A stretch of DNA of 12,309 bases, taken from positions 1-12,309 of the forward strand of contig CALNBU010000945.1 in NCBI GenBank assembly GCA_937875615.1, in the 5' to 3' direction. This stretch comes from an uncultured Archangium sp. Lineage in GTDB: Bacteria > Myxococcota > Myxococcia > Myxococcales > Myxococcaceae. Of this stretch, positions 1 to 5,747 are shown piece by piece. The position numbers and the translations under genes are program-made. The first letter of the stretch is position 1. Each line of letters opens with the position of its first letter. Below the pieces are notes generated by a model. It had not been told where the DNA came from. It worked only from the letters and a program-made list of their open reading frames with translations, and searched no databases.

Positions 1-84
1 ATGACGGCGGGCCTGCCCGAGCCGGACCTGAGCCGCTTCGCGCCGCTGGTGGACTTCCTGCTGCGCCGCCTGGGCGCGCCGTGA
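1..84 (+). CDS. C-terminal fragment of a gene starting upstream of the window
   Basis: An open frame from the left edge ends at TGA 82-84 and gives 27 residues ending in DFLLRRLGAP. Codon use has the strong third-position G/C typical of the neighbours. The next gene converges on it with only 7 bp between the stops, which fits a real gene end in this compact region. The window begins with ATG, but that is probably an internal Met rather than the true start. The fragment is too short to name a family. It reads as a helical C-terminal tail; no function is proposed. Confidence 0.45.
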   Translation: MTAGLPEPDLSRFAPLVDFLLRRLGAP

Positions 85-91
85 GGGCGGC

Positions 92-1306
92 CTAGAGGTT
101 GACGTACTCGCCGGAGCGCTGCCCGGAGTTGTACATCGAGAGCAGCTGGCTGGTGGACTTGCCGAAGCTCATCTGGAAGTGCGGCTTGTCGACGATGCTG
201 GTCCAGTCGCCGCCCCACTCGAAGCCCATCTCCTTGCCGATCTTGGCGATGGCAGACCAGTTGGTGTTCCAGTTCACGCTGCCGTTGGGGCGCACCTCCA
301 CCACGTCGATGGCCAGACCGTAGTTGTGGTAGCTGCTGCCGCCCTTGGCGTTGGTGACGATGGAGCCCGGCTTGGTGCGGCCCTGGGCGTACAGCGCGTT
401 CTGCTCGGCGATGGAGCGGAAGCCTGAGGCCAGTCGCAGCTTGATGCCCGTCTCCCGCTCGACGCGGTTGATGAACTCCGCCGCCTTGGCGCGGATCTTC
501 GGGTGGAGCTGCGCGATGCGCTGGTTGCTGATGGGGTCCGACACCTGCGGCACCGTGCCCGTCGACGGGGTCCCGGTGTTGGCGGCGTTGTAGGCCGTGC
601 GCAGCTTGTCGAGCGTGTTGGCGTCGACCTGGCCGGTCTGCGAGAGGCCCTTCGACTTCTGGAAGGCCTTCACCGCCGTCTCCGTGCCGGGACCGAAGCT
701 CCCGTCGAGCGACAGCTTGTAGTGCCCCAGCTTCTGGAGCATCAGCTGCACTTCCTTCACCGCGTTGCCGCTCGAGCCCTTCTTGAGCACCTGGGTGGCC
801 GGGGGCGTGGTGGTCGCGCGCAGCGCCGCCCAGGTCTTCGCGCCCACCACTCCGTCGACGGTGAGCTTCTTGTCGCTCTGGAACCCGCGCACCGCCGCCT
901 CCGTCGCCGGGCCGAAGCTGCCGTCGACGGTGGAGGTGTAGTAGCCCTTGCTCTTCAGCAACGTCTGCAGCTCCTTCACCGCCGCGCCGCTGGCGCCCTT
1001 CTTGAGCGTCGCGGTGGTGCCGGTGGTCGGCGCAGGCGCAGCCGGGGCGGTGGCCGCACGCAGCGCCGCCCAGCTCTTCGGACCCGCCACGCCATCGACC
1101 GCCAGCTTCTTGTCCTTCTGGAACTTGCGCAGCGCAGCGTCGGTGGCCGGGCCGAAGTCGCCGTCGAGCGTCGACTTGTAGTAGCCGGCCTGTTTGAGCA
1201 GGGTCTGCAGCTCCTTCACTGCCGCGCCCTTCGAACCCTTCTTCACCGTCGCCGTGGTGGCCGCCGCAGAGGTACTGCGGACCGCGCTGCTCTGGATGGT
1301 CGTCAT
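92..1306 (-). CDS. Peptidoglycan peptidase M15 (VanY / L-Ala-D-Glu endopeptidase type) with three peptidoglycan-binding domains
   Basis: This 404-residue protein should cleave peptide bonds in peptidoglycan stems. Three PG_binding_1 repeats lie at about residues 21-84, 100-163 and 173-237, each with KKG..G.AVKE-Q-L, DG.FGP.T and FQ motifs. Ala/Thr/Pro linkers separate them. The C-terminal domain (about 265-390) carries the M15 signatures SGFRS (294-298), SSYHNYGLAID (324-334), GGDW (365-368) and DKPHFQ (373-378). By family knowledge, zinc ligands would be H327, D334 and H376, with D373 as catalytic base. All are present, so the enzyme looks active. M15C endolysins and VanY-type carboxypeptidases share this fold, so exact bond specificity is open. 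There is no signal peptide: the N-terminus is polar and Ser/Thr/Ala-rich, which is odd for a cell-wall enzyme. Release by lysis, a holin or a specialised secretion system is inferred. The ATG lacks a Shine-Dalgarno, and a -10-like GATAAT sits 8 nt upstream. Confidence 0.9.
   Translation of the reverse strand: MTTIQSSAVRSTSAAATTATVKKGSKGAAVKELQTLLKQAGYYKSTLDGDFGPATDAALRKFQKDKKLAVDGVAGPKSWAALRAATAPAAPAPTTGTTATLKKGASGAAVKELQTLLKSKGYYTSTVDGSFGPATEAAVRGFQSDKKLTVDGVVGAKTWAALRATTTPPATQVLKKGSSGNAVKEVQLMLQKLGHYKLSLDGSFGPGTETAVKAFQKSKGLSQTGQVDANTLDKLRTAYNAANTGTPSTGTVPQVSDPISNQRIAQLHPKIRAKAAEFINRVERETGIKLRLASGFRSIAEQNALYAQGRTKPGSIVTNAKGGSSYHNYGLAIDVVEVRPNGSVNWNTNWSAIAKIGKEMGFEWGGDWTSIVDKPHFQMSFGKSTSQLLSMYNSGQRSGEYVNL
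596..1246 (-). repeat. Three tandem peptidoglycan-binding modules inside the M15 peptidase gene
   Basis: Modules occupy about 1055-1246, 818-1009 and 596-790, given as plus-strand positions. Modules 1 and 2 align without gaps over 64 residues with about 48 identities by hand count, including an identical GAAVKELQTLLK block and a shared WAALRA end. Module 3 is clearly more distant. This indicates a relatively recent internal duplication of one module. Confidence 0.8.
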
Positions 1307-1401
1307 GGTGAAGAATTATCGGCACCATGGAAGATTCGTAGCCCTCGATTCTTGCAAGGCTTCTTCACAAGCGGTGCATCAATGCTCCATCGCACAACAT
1401 G
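1307..1401 (-). promoter_or_regulatory. Intergenic region with a possible leaderless promoter for the peptidase
   Basis: This 95-bp gap between PFK and the peptidase is visibly richer in A/T than its flanks. On the minus strand GATAAT (plus 1315-1320) matches a -10 hexamer in 5 of 6 positions. Its downstream edge is 8 nt from the ATG, which would put transcription initiation at or near the start codon. No good -35 is visible at 16-18 bp spacing. There is no Shine-Dalgarno before the ATG, which fits a leaderless mRNA. No strong terminator for the upstream PFK gene was seen; only short 4-bp stems occur. Confidence 0.35.
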
Positions 1402-2487
1402 CTACAGCGAGAGCACGCCGGCGGCCTGGCTCATCAGCTTGAGGCGCCGCTGCGCGAGCGGGCTGCTGCCGTCGATGAGCGACTGCGTCTCTTCGAGCAC
1501 GCGGGCCAACGGAAAGCGCTGCACTGAGCTGTCGTCGGTGACGCGGCCGCCCTGCACCGGCGGAAGCCACGCCACCATCTCGTCGGTGGCGCCGGCCAGC
1601 AGGCCGCCCAGCGCCGCGAAGCCGAGGCGCCCGGCCACCGCGCGGTCGAGGTAGCTGGGGTTGCCGCCGCGCACCACGTGTCCCAGCACGGTGGCGCGCA
1701 GCTCGAGCGAGGGCAGCTCCGGGAGCAGCGCCTCCTCGGTGAGCCGCACCAGGCGGGTGCAGGGCACCGCCACGCCTTCGGCCTTGATGATGAGCACCCG
1801 CCGCTTGCCGCGGGCGAAGCCGGTGCGGATGACCTGCGCGACGTCTCCGACGAGCTGGGCCTCGGTCTTGCCAGACTCGCGGATCAACACCGCGTCGGCG
1901 GCCATGGCTACCGCGCTGGCCATGGCGAGGTAGCCGCAGTCGCGGCCCATCACCTCCACCACGAAGGCCCGGCGGTGGGCGCGCGCGGTGTCGCTGATGC
2001 GGTCGCAGGCCTCCACGATGGTGTTGAGCGCGGTGTCCACCCCCAGCGAGGTGGCGGTGCAGCCGATGTCGTTGTCGATGGAGCCGGGCACGCCCATCAC
2101 CTTGAAGCCGGTCTCGGTGGCGAAGCGATGCGCGCCGCCGAGGCTGCCGTTGCCGCCGATCACCACCAGCCCCGTGGCGTCGAGGCTCACGAGCTGCCTC
2201 AGCGCGAGCGCCCTGCCCTCCGCTTCTCTGAAGCGGGCGCTGCGGGCCGAGCCGATGAGCGTCCCGCCCTGGCCCCCGGCCGCCTCCACCTCCGGGTCCA
2301 CCGACGTGCTGCCGTCGGACAACGTCCGCGTCAGCTCCCGGAAGCGGCCGTCGATGAGGCCCTCGTACCCCTCGAGCGCGCCGAACACGCGGACGCCGCG
2401 CGCCGCGCCCATCTTCGCGATGGCGCGCACCGCCGCATTCATACCGGGCGAATCACCGCCAGAGGTCAACACCACGACTCGCAGCAT
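1402..2487 (-). CDS. pfkA: 6-phosphofructokinase (PfkA family)
   Basis: This 361-residue enzyme should phosphorylate fructose-6-phosphate to fructose-1,6-bisphosphate in glycolysis in the cytoplasm. Motifs in order are GGDSPGMN (10-17, nucleotide binding), GGNGS (111-115), PGSIDND (134-140, with the catalytic Asp of the TIDND loop), VEVMGRDCG (177-185) and the PFK signature VLGHVVRGGNPSYLDR (267-282). Glycine after the Asn in GGNGS (GGDGS in E. coli PfkA) points to ATP rather than pyrophosphate as donor. Two substitutions are noteworthy: Asn for the Mg-binding Asp, and Ser for Thr in the TIDND loop. The protein is about 40 residues longer than the usual 320, mostly at the C-terminus. The start is chosen at ATG 2485-2487 because GGGAG (plus 2495-2499) lies 7 nt upstream and the canonical N-terminal strand begins there. 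An in-frame ATG 45 nt earlier would add an atypical tail. Confidence 0.93.
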   Translation of the reverse strand: MLRVVVLTSGGDSPGMNAAVRAIAKMGAARGVRVFGALEGYEGLIDGRFRELTRTLSDGSTSVDPEVEAAGGQGGTLIGSARSARFREAEGRALALRQLVSLDATGLVVIGGNGSLGGAHRFATETGFKVMGVPGSIDNDIGCTATSLGVDTALNTIVEACDRISDTARAHRRAFVVEVMGRDCGYLAMASAVAMAADAVLIRESGKTEAQLVGDVAQVIRTGFARGKRRVLIIKAEGVAVPCTRLVRLTEEALLPELPSLELRATVLGHVVRGGNPSYLDRAVAGRLGFAALGGLLAGATDEMVAWLPPVQGGRVTDDSSVQRFPLARVLEETQSLIDGSSPLAQRRLKLMSQAAGVLSL

Positions 2488-2549
2488 TTGCAGACTCCCG
2501 CCCGGCTCTGGGCCACACTCCGCAGCGAACACGACCGTCAGGGAAAAGC

Positions 2550-2627
2550 ATGTTGCTCCGGTTCGACAGCCTCGTCACGGTCTTCCCGCCTCGCCGCGGC
2601 GAGCGCGGCTCCGCGAGGCGCCCATGA
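2550..2627 (+). CDS. Possible 25-residue leader peptide, translationally coupled to xdhC
   Basis: A short open frame starts at ATG 2550 with a good ribosome site, AGGGA at 2540-2544, 5 nt upstream. It ends with TGA at 2625-2627, overlapping the xdhC ATG as ATGA. The peptide starts MLLRFDSLVTVF and has an Arg-rich second half ending GSARRP, including one rare AGG codon. Its last codons run through the hairpin that covers the xdhC ribosome site, so translation would be expected to open it. A real leader ORF is an inference. The frame is short and GC-rich DNA often leaves short frames open by chance. Confidence 0.35.
   Translation: MLLRFDSLVTVFPPRRGERGSARRP
2587..2620 (+). promoter_or_regulatory. 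Hairpin sequestering the xdhC ribosome binding site
   Basis: CGCCTCGC (2587-2594) is perfectly complementary to GCGAGGCG (2613-2620), an 8-bp stem. The 3' arm contains GAGG (2615-2618), the presumed Shine-Dalgarno of xdhC, 5 nt before its ATG. The 14-bp palindrome 2590-2603 offers a mutually exclusive 5-bp hairpin, CTCGC with GCGAG, that would free the ribosome site. Base pairing is seen directly; regulatory action is inferred. In DNA this GC-rich, chance stems are common. Confidence 0.35.
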
Positions 2628-3397
2628 GCCTGTTCTCAGCGCTGGCCCGGCTCGAAGAAGAGGGCCGCCCCTTCGTGCTCTGCACCGTCACCGGCACCTC
2701 CGGCAGCACGCCGCAGAAGCCCGGCTCCCGGCTGGCGGTCCTCGAGGGCGGCGAGCTGGTGGGCACCGTGGGCGGCGGCGCCATCGAGAAGCAGATCCTC
2801 GACGCCGCGCTGGAGCTGCTGGCCGCCGACGGCAACCCCACCCGCACCATCGAGACCCAGCTCACCCACGAGCTGGGCATGTGCTGCGGCGGGCGCATGA
2901 CCGTCTTCCTCGAGAAGCACGGCGCGCCCGAGCGCCTGTTCGTCTTCGGCGCGGGCCACGTCGGCCGGGAGATCGGCCAACTGGCGCAGCACGTGGGCTT
3001 CCGCGTCACCGTGGTCGATGAGCGCCCCGACTGGCTGAGCGCCGAGCGGCACCCGACGGTGCGCCGGGTGCTCGCCCACCCCGAGGACTTCGCGAAGAGC
3101 CTCACCGGAGGGCCGCACACCTCCTGTTGTGTCACCACCCACGACCACCCCCTCGACCAGGCCTGCGTGGAGGCGCTGCTGAGGAAGCCGCTGCGGTACC
3201 TGGGGGTCATCGGCAGTCGCCGCAAGGCGGTCAAGTTCCGCCAGCGGCTGTTGGCCGCCGGCTTCTCTCAGACCGAGGTGGACGGCTTCGAGACGCCCAT
3301 GGGGGTCGACATCGCCGCGCTCACGCCAGAGGAGATAGCGGTGTCGGTGGTGGCCCGCCTCATCGCCCGCCGCCGGGCCGGCGCCGGGCCGGCGTAA
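2624..3397 (+). CDS. xdhC: XdhC/CoxI family molybdenum-cofactor insertion and maturation protein
   Basis: This 257-residue cytoplasmic protein belongs to the family that binds and protects molybdenum cofactor and delivers it to xanthine dehydrogenase-type enzymes. The N-terminal XdhC/CoxI domain has GTSGSTPQKPGSRL (24-37), GTVGGGAIE (47-55) and the GMCCGG cysteine motif (85-90). The C-terminal Rossmann-like domain has FGAGHVGREI (108-117), VDERPDW (131-137), THDHPLDQ (172-179) and YLGVIGSRRK (192-201), ending with TPMGVDI (224-230). The start at ATG 2624 is supported by GAGG 5 nt upstream and by the canonical N-terminus. No molybdenum hydroxylase subunit is visible in the window, so its client enzyme must be elsewhere. 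It is divergent from pfkA. A possible leader ORF and a hairpin precede it. Confidence 0.9.
   Translation: MSLFSALARLEEEGRPFVLCTVTGTSGSTPQKPGSRLAVLEGGELVGTVGGGAIEKQILDAALELLAADGNPTRTIETQLTHELGMCCGGRMTVFLEKHGAPERLFVFGAGHVGREIGQLAQHVGFRVTVVDERPDWLSAERHPTVRRVLAHPEDFAKSLTGGPHTSCCVTTHDHPLDQACVEALLRKPLRYLGVIGSRRKAVKFRQRLLAAGFSQTEVDGFETPMGVDIAALTPEEIAVSVVARLIARRRAGAGPA
3371..3392 (+). repeat. 11-bp direct tandem repeat at the xdhC 3' end
   Basis: The unit CGCCGGGCCGG occurs twice back to back (3371-3381 and 3382-3392), a few bases before the stop. The unit is not a multiple of three, so a slippage event would shift the frame of the last residues only. Confidence 0.6.
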
Positions 3398-3427
3398 CGT
3401 CGCGAAGACCTTCCACCGCCCGGCGCC
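3380..3427 (+). terminator. 10-bp inverted repeat across the xdhC stop, possible transcription end
   Basis: GGCGCCGGGC (3380-3389) pairs perfectly with GCCCGGCGCC (3418-3427), leaving a 28-nt loop that holds the TAA at 3395-3397. There is no T-run after it, so a classical intrinsic terminator is doubtful. It is nonetheless the strongest structure between xdhC and the following lipoprotein gene. Confidence 0.3.
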
Positions 3428-3529
3428 ACCTTGCCCCGGCCTTCGCTGTTGTGGCAGACCGACCAGCGGCGCGGGACAGGGCGGTCGGGGAGGTGGCGTA
3501 ACAACCGTGCAAGAACTGACCTGGATTCT

Positions 3530-4849
3530 GTGACGTCTCGCCTCTTCATCGTCGCCGCCTGCCTCCTGGCGCTGAGCGCCTGTCTGTCGGCCTCGAGCCA
3601 CCGGGAGCCCGACGCCGCCGGATACGACGCCGGCGCCCACGACGCCGGGGAAGAAGGCGACGCCGGTGCCCCCGATGCAGGCGTGAGTCCAGCCCAGCGC
3701 TGTGAGGCGCTCCACGCCGCGCGCTGCGAGCGCCGCGCCGCCTGCGGGCTCATCGACGGCGACGCGCTCTCGCTCGACGCCTGCCGACAGGCGCTGGGCG
3801 CGGCCGACTGCGGCTGGGCGCCGCTGGTGACCGCGGGCACCCTCCGGCTCGACGCGATGGCCTTCGATGGCTGCCTCGACGCCCTGGCCACCCAGGCCTG
3901 CGCGGCGTGGGCCGAGCTCCCCGAGGTGTGCCTGGGCCTGGTGCGACCGCGGGTCCCGACGAACAAGCCCTGCTATGGCGGCGGGTACAACGAGTGCGAA
4001 GGCGACGCGGTGTGCCGGGGGAGAACCTGCCCCGGGACCTGCCTCCCCCGCGGCTACGCCGACGAGCCCTGCGAAGGCGACGCCGAGTGCAGATCCGGGT
4101 TGACGTGTCGACTGCCGCCGCTGTCGGGTGGCATCGGCGTGTGCCGGGCGGCAGGTGGGCCGGGCGCCCTCTGCACGCGCGACCTCGAGTGTGACAGCAC
4201 CCTGGTGTGCCTCGCGGGCGTGTGCGCCGCGCTGCCCGCGGCCGGCACCGAGTGCGTCGCCGGCCACTGCGACGCCACCGCCTACTGCGCCCAGGGCATC
4301 TGCGCGCCCCGGAAGCCCGTGGACGCCGACTGCGGGGGCGACGAGTGCCAGGCCGCGCACGTCTGCTCCGAGGCGAAGTGCGTGGCCGTTCGGGTGGCGG
4401 CGGGCGCGCCCTGCACCCACCTCCAGCGCTGTGAGGGCGGCGTCTGTCTCCACCCGACCGACGGGGGCACCGGCGTCTGCGGTCCTCCGCGAGAAGAGGC
4501 CGAGCCCTGCGTGGACTCCGCCGAGTGTCGCGCGCATCTCGCCTGCGATGGCCTCGACGGGGGCCCGGGCCGCTGCCAGCCCCGGTTGAACGTCGGCGCC
4601 GCCTGCGATGACGACACGCAGTGTCAGCTCGACGCCACCTGCGAGAAGGGCATGTGTACGCCGGTGTCGCTGCCGGGTGAGCCCTGCGAGCTGACGCGCC
4701 ACTGCCTGTGGGGCCTGTGCCGGGACACCGCGGCGGGCAGCGCGGTGTGTGGTCCGCTCCTGTCGGCCGGCGCGCGGTGCGCGATGGGGGCCGAGTGCGC
4801 GTCGGGCCGGTGCGCCGACGCGGTCTGCCTCGCCCGCTGCACGCCGTAG
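3530..4849 (+). CDS. Cysteine-rich lipoprotein, function unknown
   Basis: The protein has 439 residues from a GTG start at 3530. The start is chosen because it gives an ideal short lipoprotein signal: a basic Arg4, a hydrophobic stretch, then the lipobox LSAC with the lipidated Cys18. Leu at +2 suggests outer-membrane sorting in a Gram-negative cell. Next comes an Asp/Ala/Gly linker (about 28-51, repeated DAG), common in myxobacterial lipoproteins. A Cys-spaced helical region follows (about 58-137). A long array of disulfide-type modules (about 148-437) follows the pattern G..C....EC..GL.C....G.C about seven times, reminiscent of Dickkopf-like cysteine-rich repeats. Such proteins are probably surface-exposed and disulfide-stabilised; no enzyme motif is visible. 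The 132-bp upstream gap shows only a weak GGA before the GTG and no convincing promoter. A longer start at TTG 3431 would place 33 unsuitable residues before the signal. Confidence 0.82.
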   Translation: MTSRLFIVAACLLALSACLSASSHREPDAAGYDAGAHDAGEEGDAGAPDAGVSPAQRCEALHAARCERRAACGLIDGDALSLDACRQALGAADCGWAPLVTAGTLRLDAMAFDGCLDALATQACAAWAELPEVCLGLVRPRVPTNKPCYGGGYNECEGDAVCRGRTCPGTCLPRGYADEPCEGDAECRSGLTCRLPPLSGGIGVCRAAGGPGALCTRDLECDSTLVCLAGVCAALPAAGTECVAGHCDATAYCAQGICAPRKPVDADCGGDECQAAHVCSEAKCVAVRVAAGAPCTHLQRCEGGVCLHPTDGGTGVCGPPREEAEPCVDSAECRAHLACDGLDGGPGRCQPRLNVGAACDDDTQCQLDATCEKGMCTPVSLPGEPCELTRHCLWGLCRDTAAGSAVCGPLLSAGARCAMGAECASGRCADAVCLARCTP

Positions 4850-4872
4850 CGCACCTCATTTCCTCACGCGGA

Positions 4873-4900
4873 CCGCCCGTGGGCTGTCAGAGGTGGGCGG
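4873..4900 (+). promoter_or_regulatory. Hairpin overlapping the ribosome site of the ECF sigma gene
   Basis: CCGCCC (4873-4878) pairs with GGGCGG (4895-4900), extendable by two G-T wobbles. The 3' arm overlaps AGGTGG (4891-4896), the likely Shine-Dalgarno placed 7 nt before ATG 4904. The pairing could limit translation of the sigma factor. No clear promoter hexamers are seen in this 54-bp gap. Confidence 0.3.
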
Positions 4901-4903
4901 CAC

Positions 4904-5455
4904 ATGGCAGCGCCACTTCCACCAGAAGTCGTCCTGCGCGCGCAGCAGGGAGATCGAGCGGCCATCGAGGCCCTGGTGCGCCGATTCCTCAGGCCGGCGT
5001 ACCTGGTGGCGCTCTCGGTGGTGCGGCTGCCCGCCGAGGCGGAGGACCTGGCCCAGGAGTCGGTGGCGAGCGCGATGCGACAGCTGGAGGCCTGTCGGGA
5101 GCCGGCGCGCTTCGCCGGGTGGTTGCTGACCCAGGTGCGCAACCGGGCGCTCAACCAGCTCGCCGCGCGCGGCGTGCGGCAGCGGCACGCCGACTCGGTG
5201 CAGGCCGCCGAGCAGGGCGCGGACGACCTGGAGCGGGTGGTGCTGCGACAACAGCTGCTGGCGGCGCTCGAGGCGTTGACCGCGCAACAGCGCGAGGTGG
5301 TGCTGCTGCATGACATGGAGTCGTGGACGCACGCGGAGATCGCCACGTCCCTGGGAATGAGCGAAGTGAACTCCCGTCAGGTGCTCTCGGTGGCGCGCAA
5401 GGCGCTCCGCGCGAAGCTGACGGAGCTGGACAACGGAGGAACCGGACATGGATGA
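4904..5455 (+). CDS. ECF-type RNA polymerase sigma factor
   Basis: This 183-residue protein redirects RNA polymerase to alternative promoters. Sigma region 2 spans about 16-83, with the AEDLAQE core-binding motif (46-52) and WLLTQVRNRALNQL (73-86) for -10 recognition. Region 4 spans about 115-170, beginning LEALTAQQREVVLLHDM and containing the helix-turn-helix around WTHAEIATSLGMS (141-153). Length and absence of regions 1 and 3 fit an ECF sigma. The start follows AGGTGG by 7 nt. Its stop overlaps the next gene by 8 nt, and that gene in turn overlaps a periplasmic protein gene, so the three should be co-translated. This layout predicts control by the downstream membrane protein. ECF operons are usually autoregulated, but no promoter motif could be confirmed here. 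The ECF subgroup is undetermined. Confidence 0.92.
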   Translation: MAAPLPPEVVLRAQQGDRAAIEALVRRFLRPAYLVALSVVRLPAEAEDLAQESVASAMRQLEACREPARFAGWLLTQVRNRALNQLAARGVRQRHADSVQAAEQGADDLERVVLRQQLLAALEALTAQQREVVLLHDMESWTHAEIATSLGMSEVNSRQVLSVARKALRAKLTELDNGGTGHG

Positions 5456-5747
5456 CGAACGCATCAACTTCTCCGCGCTGGAGGTGCCGGCGGGCCGCTG
5501 GGAGGCGCTGGTGCAGCGCACGCTCGAGCGCTCGCGCCCGGCGCCGCCGACGGTGTGGACCCAGCTCCCGCGCCTCCGGGGCGCGGTCTTCGCGCTCGCC
5601 GCGCTGGCGCTGCTCTCGTGGGTTCCGGCGCTCTCGTGGAGCAACGACGAGCTGGCCGAGACAGCCGCGGACCCGGCCGTCGCGCTCATGCAGTACTCGG
5701 TGTCGGGAGACCCGACCGCGCTGCTGGAGTCGGCCCATGGCTGGTGA
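5448..5747 (+). CDS. Small single-pass membrane protein, candidate anti-sigma factor (CnrY-like by context)
   Basis: The protein has 99 residues with one strong transmembrane segment (about 44-64). Residues 1-43 are soluble and contain an amphipathic stretch, RWEALVQRTLERSR (17-30). About 35 residues follow the membrane segment. Basic residues (R42, R44) before the segment place the N-terminus in the cytoplasm by the positive-inside rule, where it could hold the sigma factor. GGAGGA (5435-5440) lies 7 nt upstream of the ATG, inside the sigma gene, and the genes overlap by 8 nt. There is no zinc-binding HxxxCxxC anti-sigma motif, so it is not a ZAS-type anti-sigma. Size, topology and position resemble CnrY of the CnrYXH system (about 95 residues). 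The anti-sigma role is inferred from context, not from sequence similarity. Confidence 0.72.
   Translation: MDDERINFSALEVPAGRWEALVQRTLERSRPAPPTVWTQLPRLRGAVFALAALALLSWVPALSWSNDELAETAADPAVALMQYSVSGDPTALLESAHGW

Noticed and set aside
596..1246. Periodic repeats suggesting a CRISPR or satellite array
   Set aside because: The roughly 230-bp periodicity is fully explained by protein module duplication.
92..1306. Prophage endolysin within a prophage
   Set aside because: M15 plus PG-binding modules occur in phage lysins, but no other phage gene is visible and the neighbours are metabolic. Phage ancestry remains possible, a resident prophage is not supported.
503..1654. Plus-strand open frame opposite the peptidase and part of PFK
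   Set aside because: Arg/Ala/Leu-rich shadow translation; the opposite strand has intact M15 and PFK signatures.
2488..2532. 15-residue N-terminal extension of PFK
   Set aside because: The inner ATG has GGGAG at 7 nt, and family proteins begin just before the GGDSPGMN strand.
3490..3530. Possible sigma-54 promoter (TGGCG...TGCA) before the lipoprotein gene
   Set aside because: The GG and GC elements are 12 bases apart instead of the required 10.
2636..4702. Long minus-strand open frame opposite xdhC and the lipoprotein
   Set aside because: It runs across two well-supported plus-strand genes and their intergenic gap, shows no motif and has shadow-type composition.
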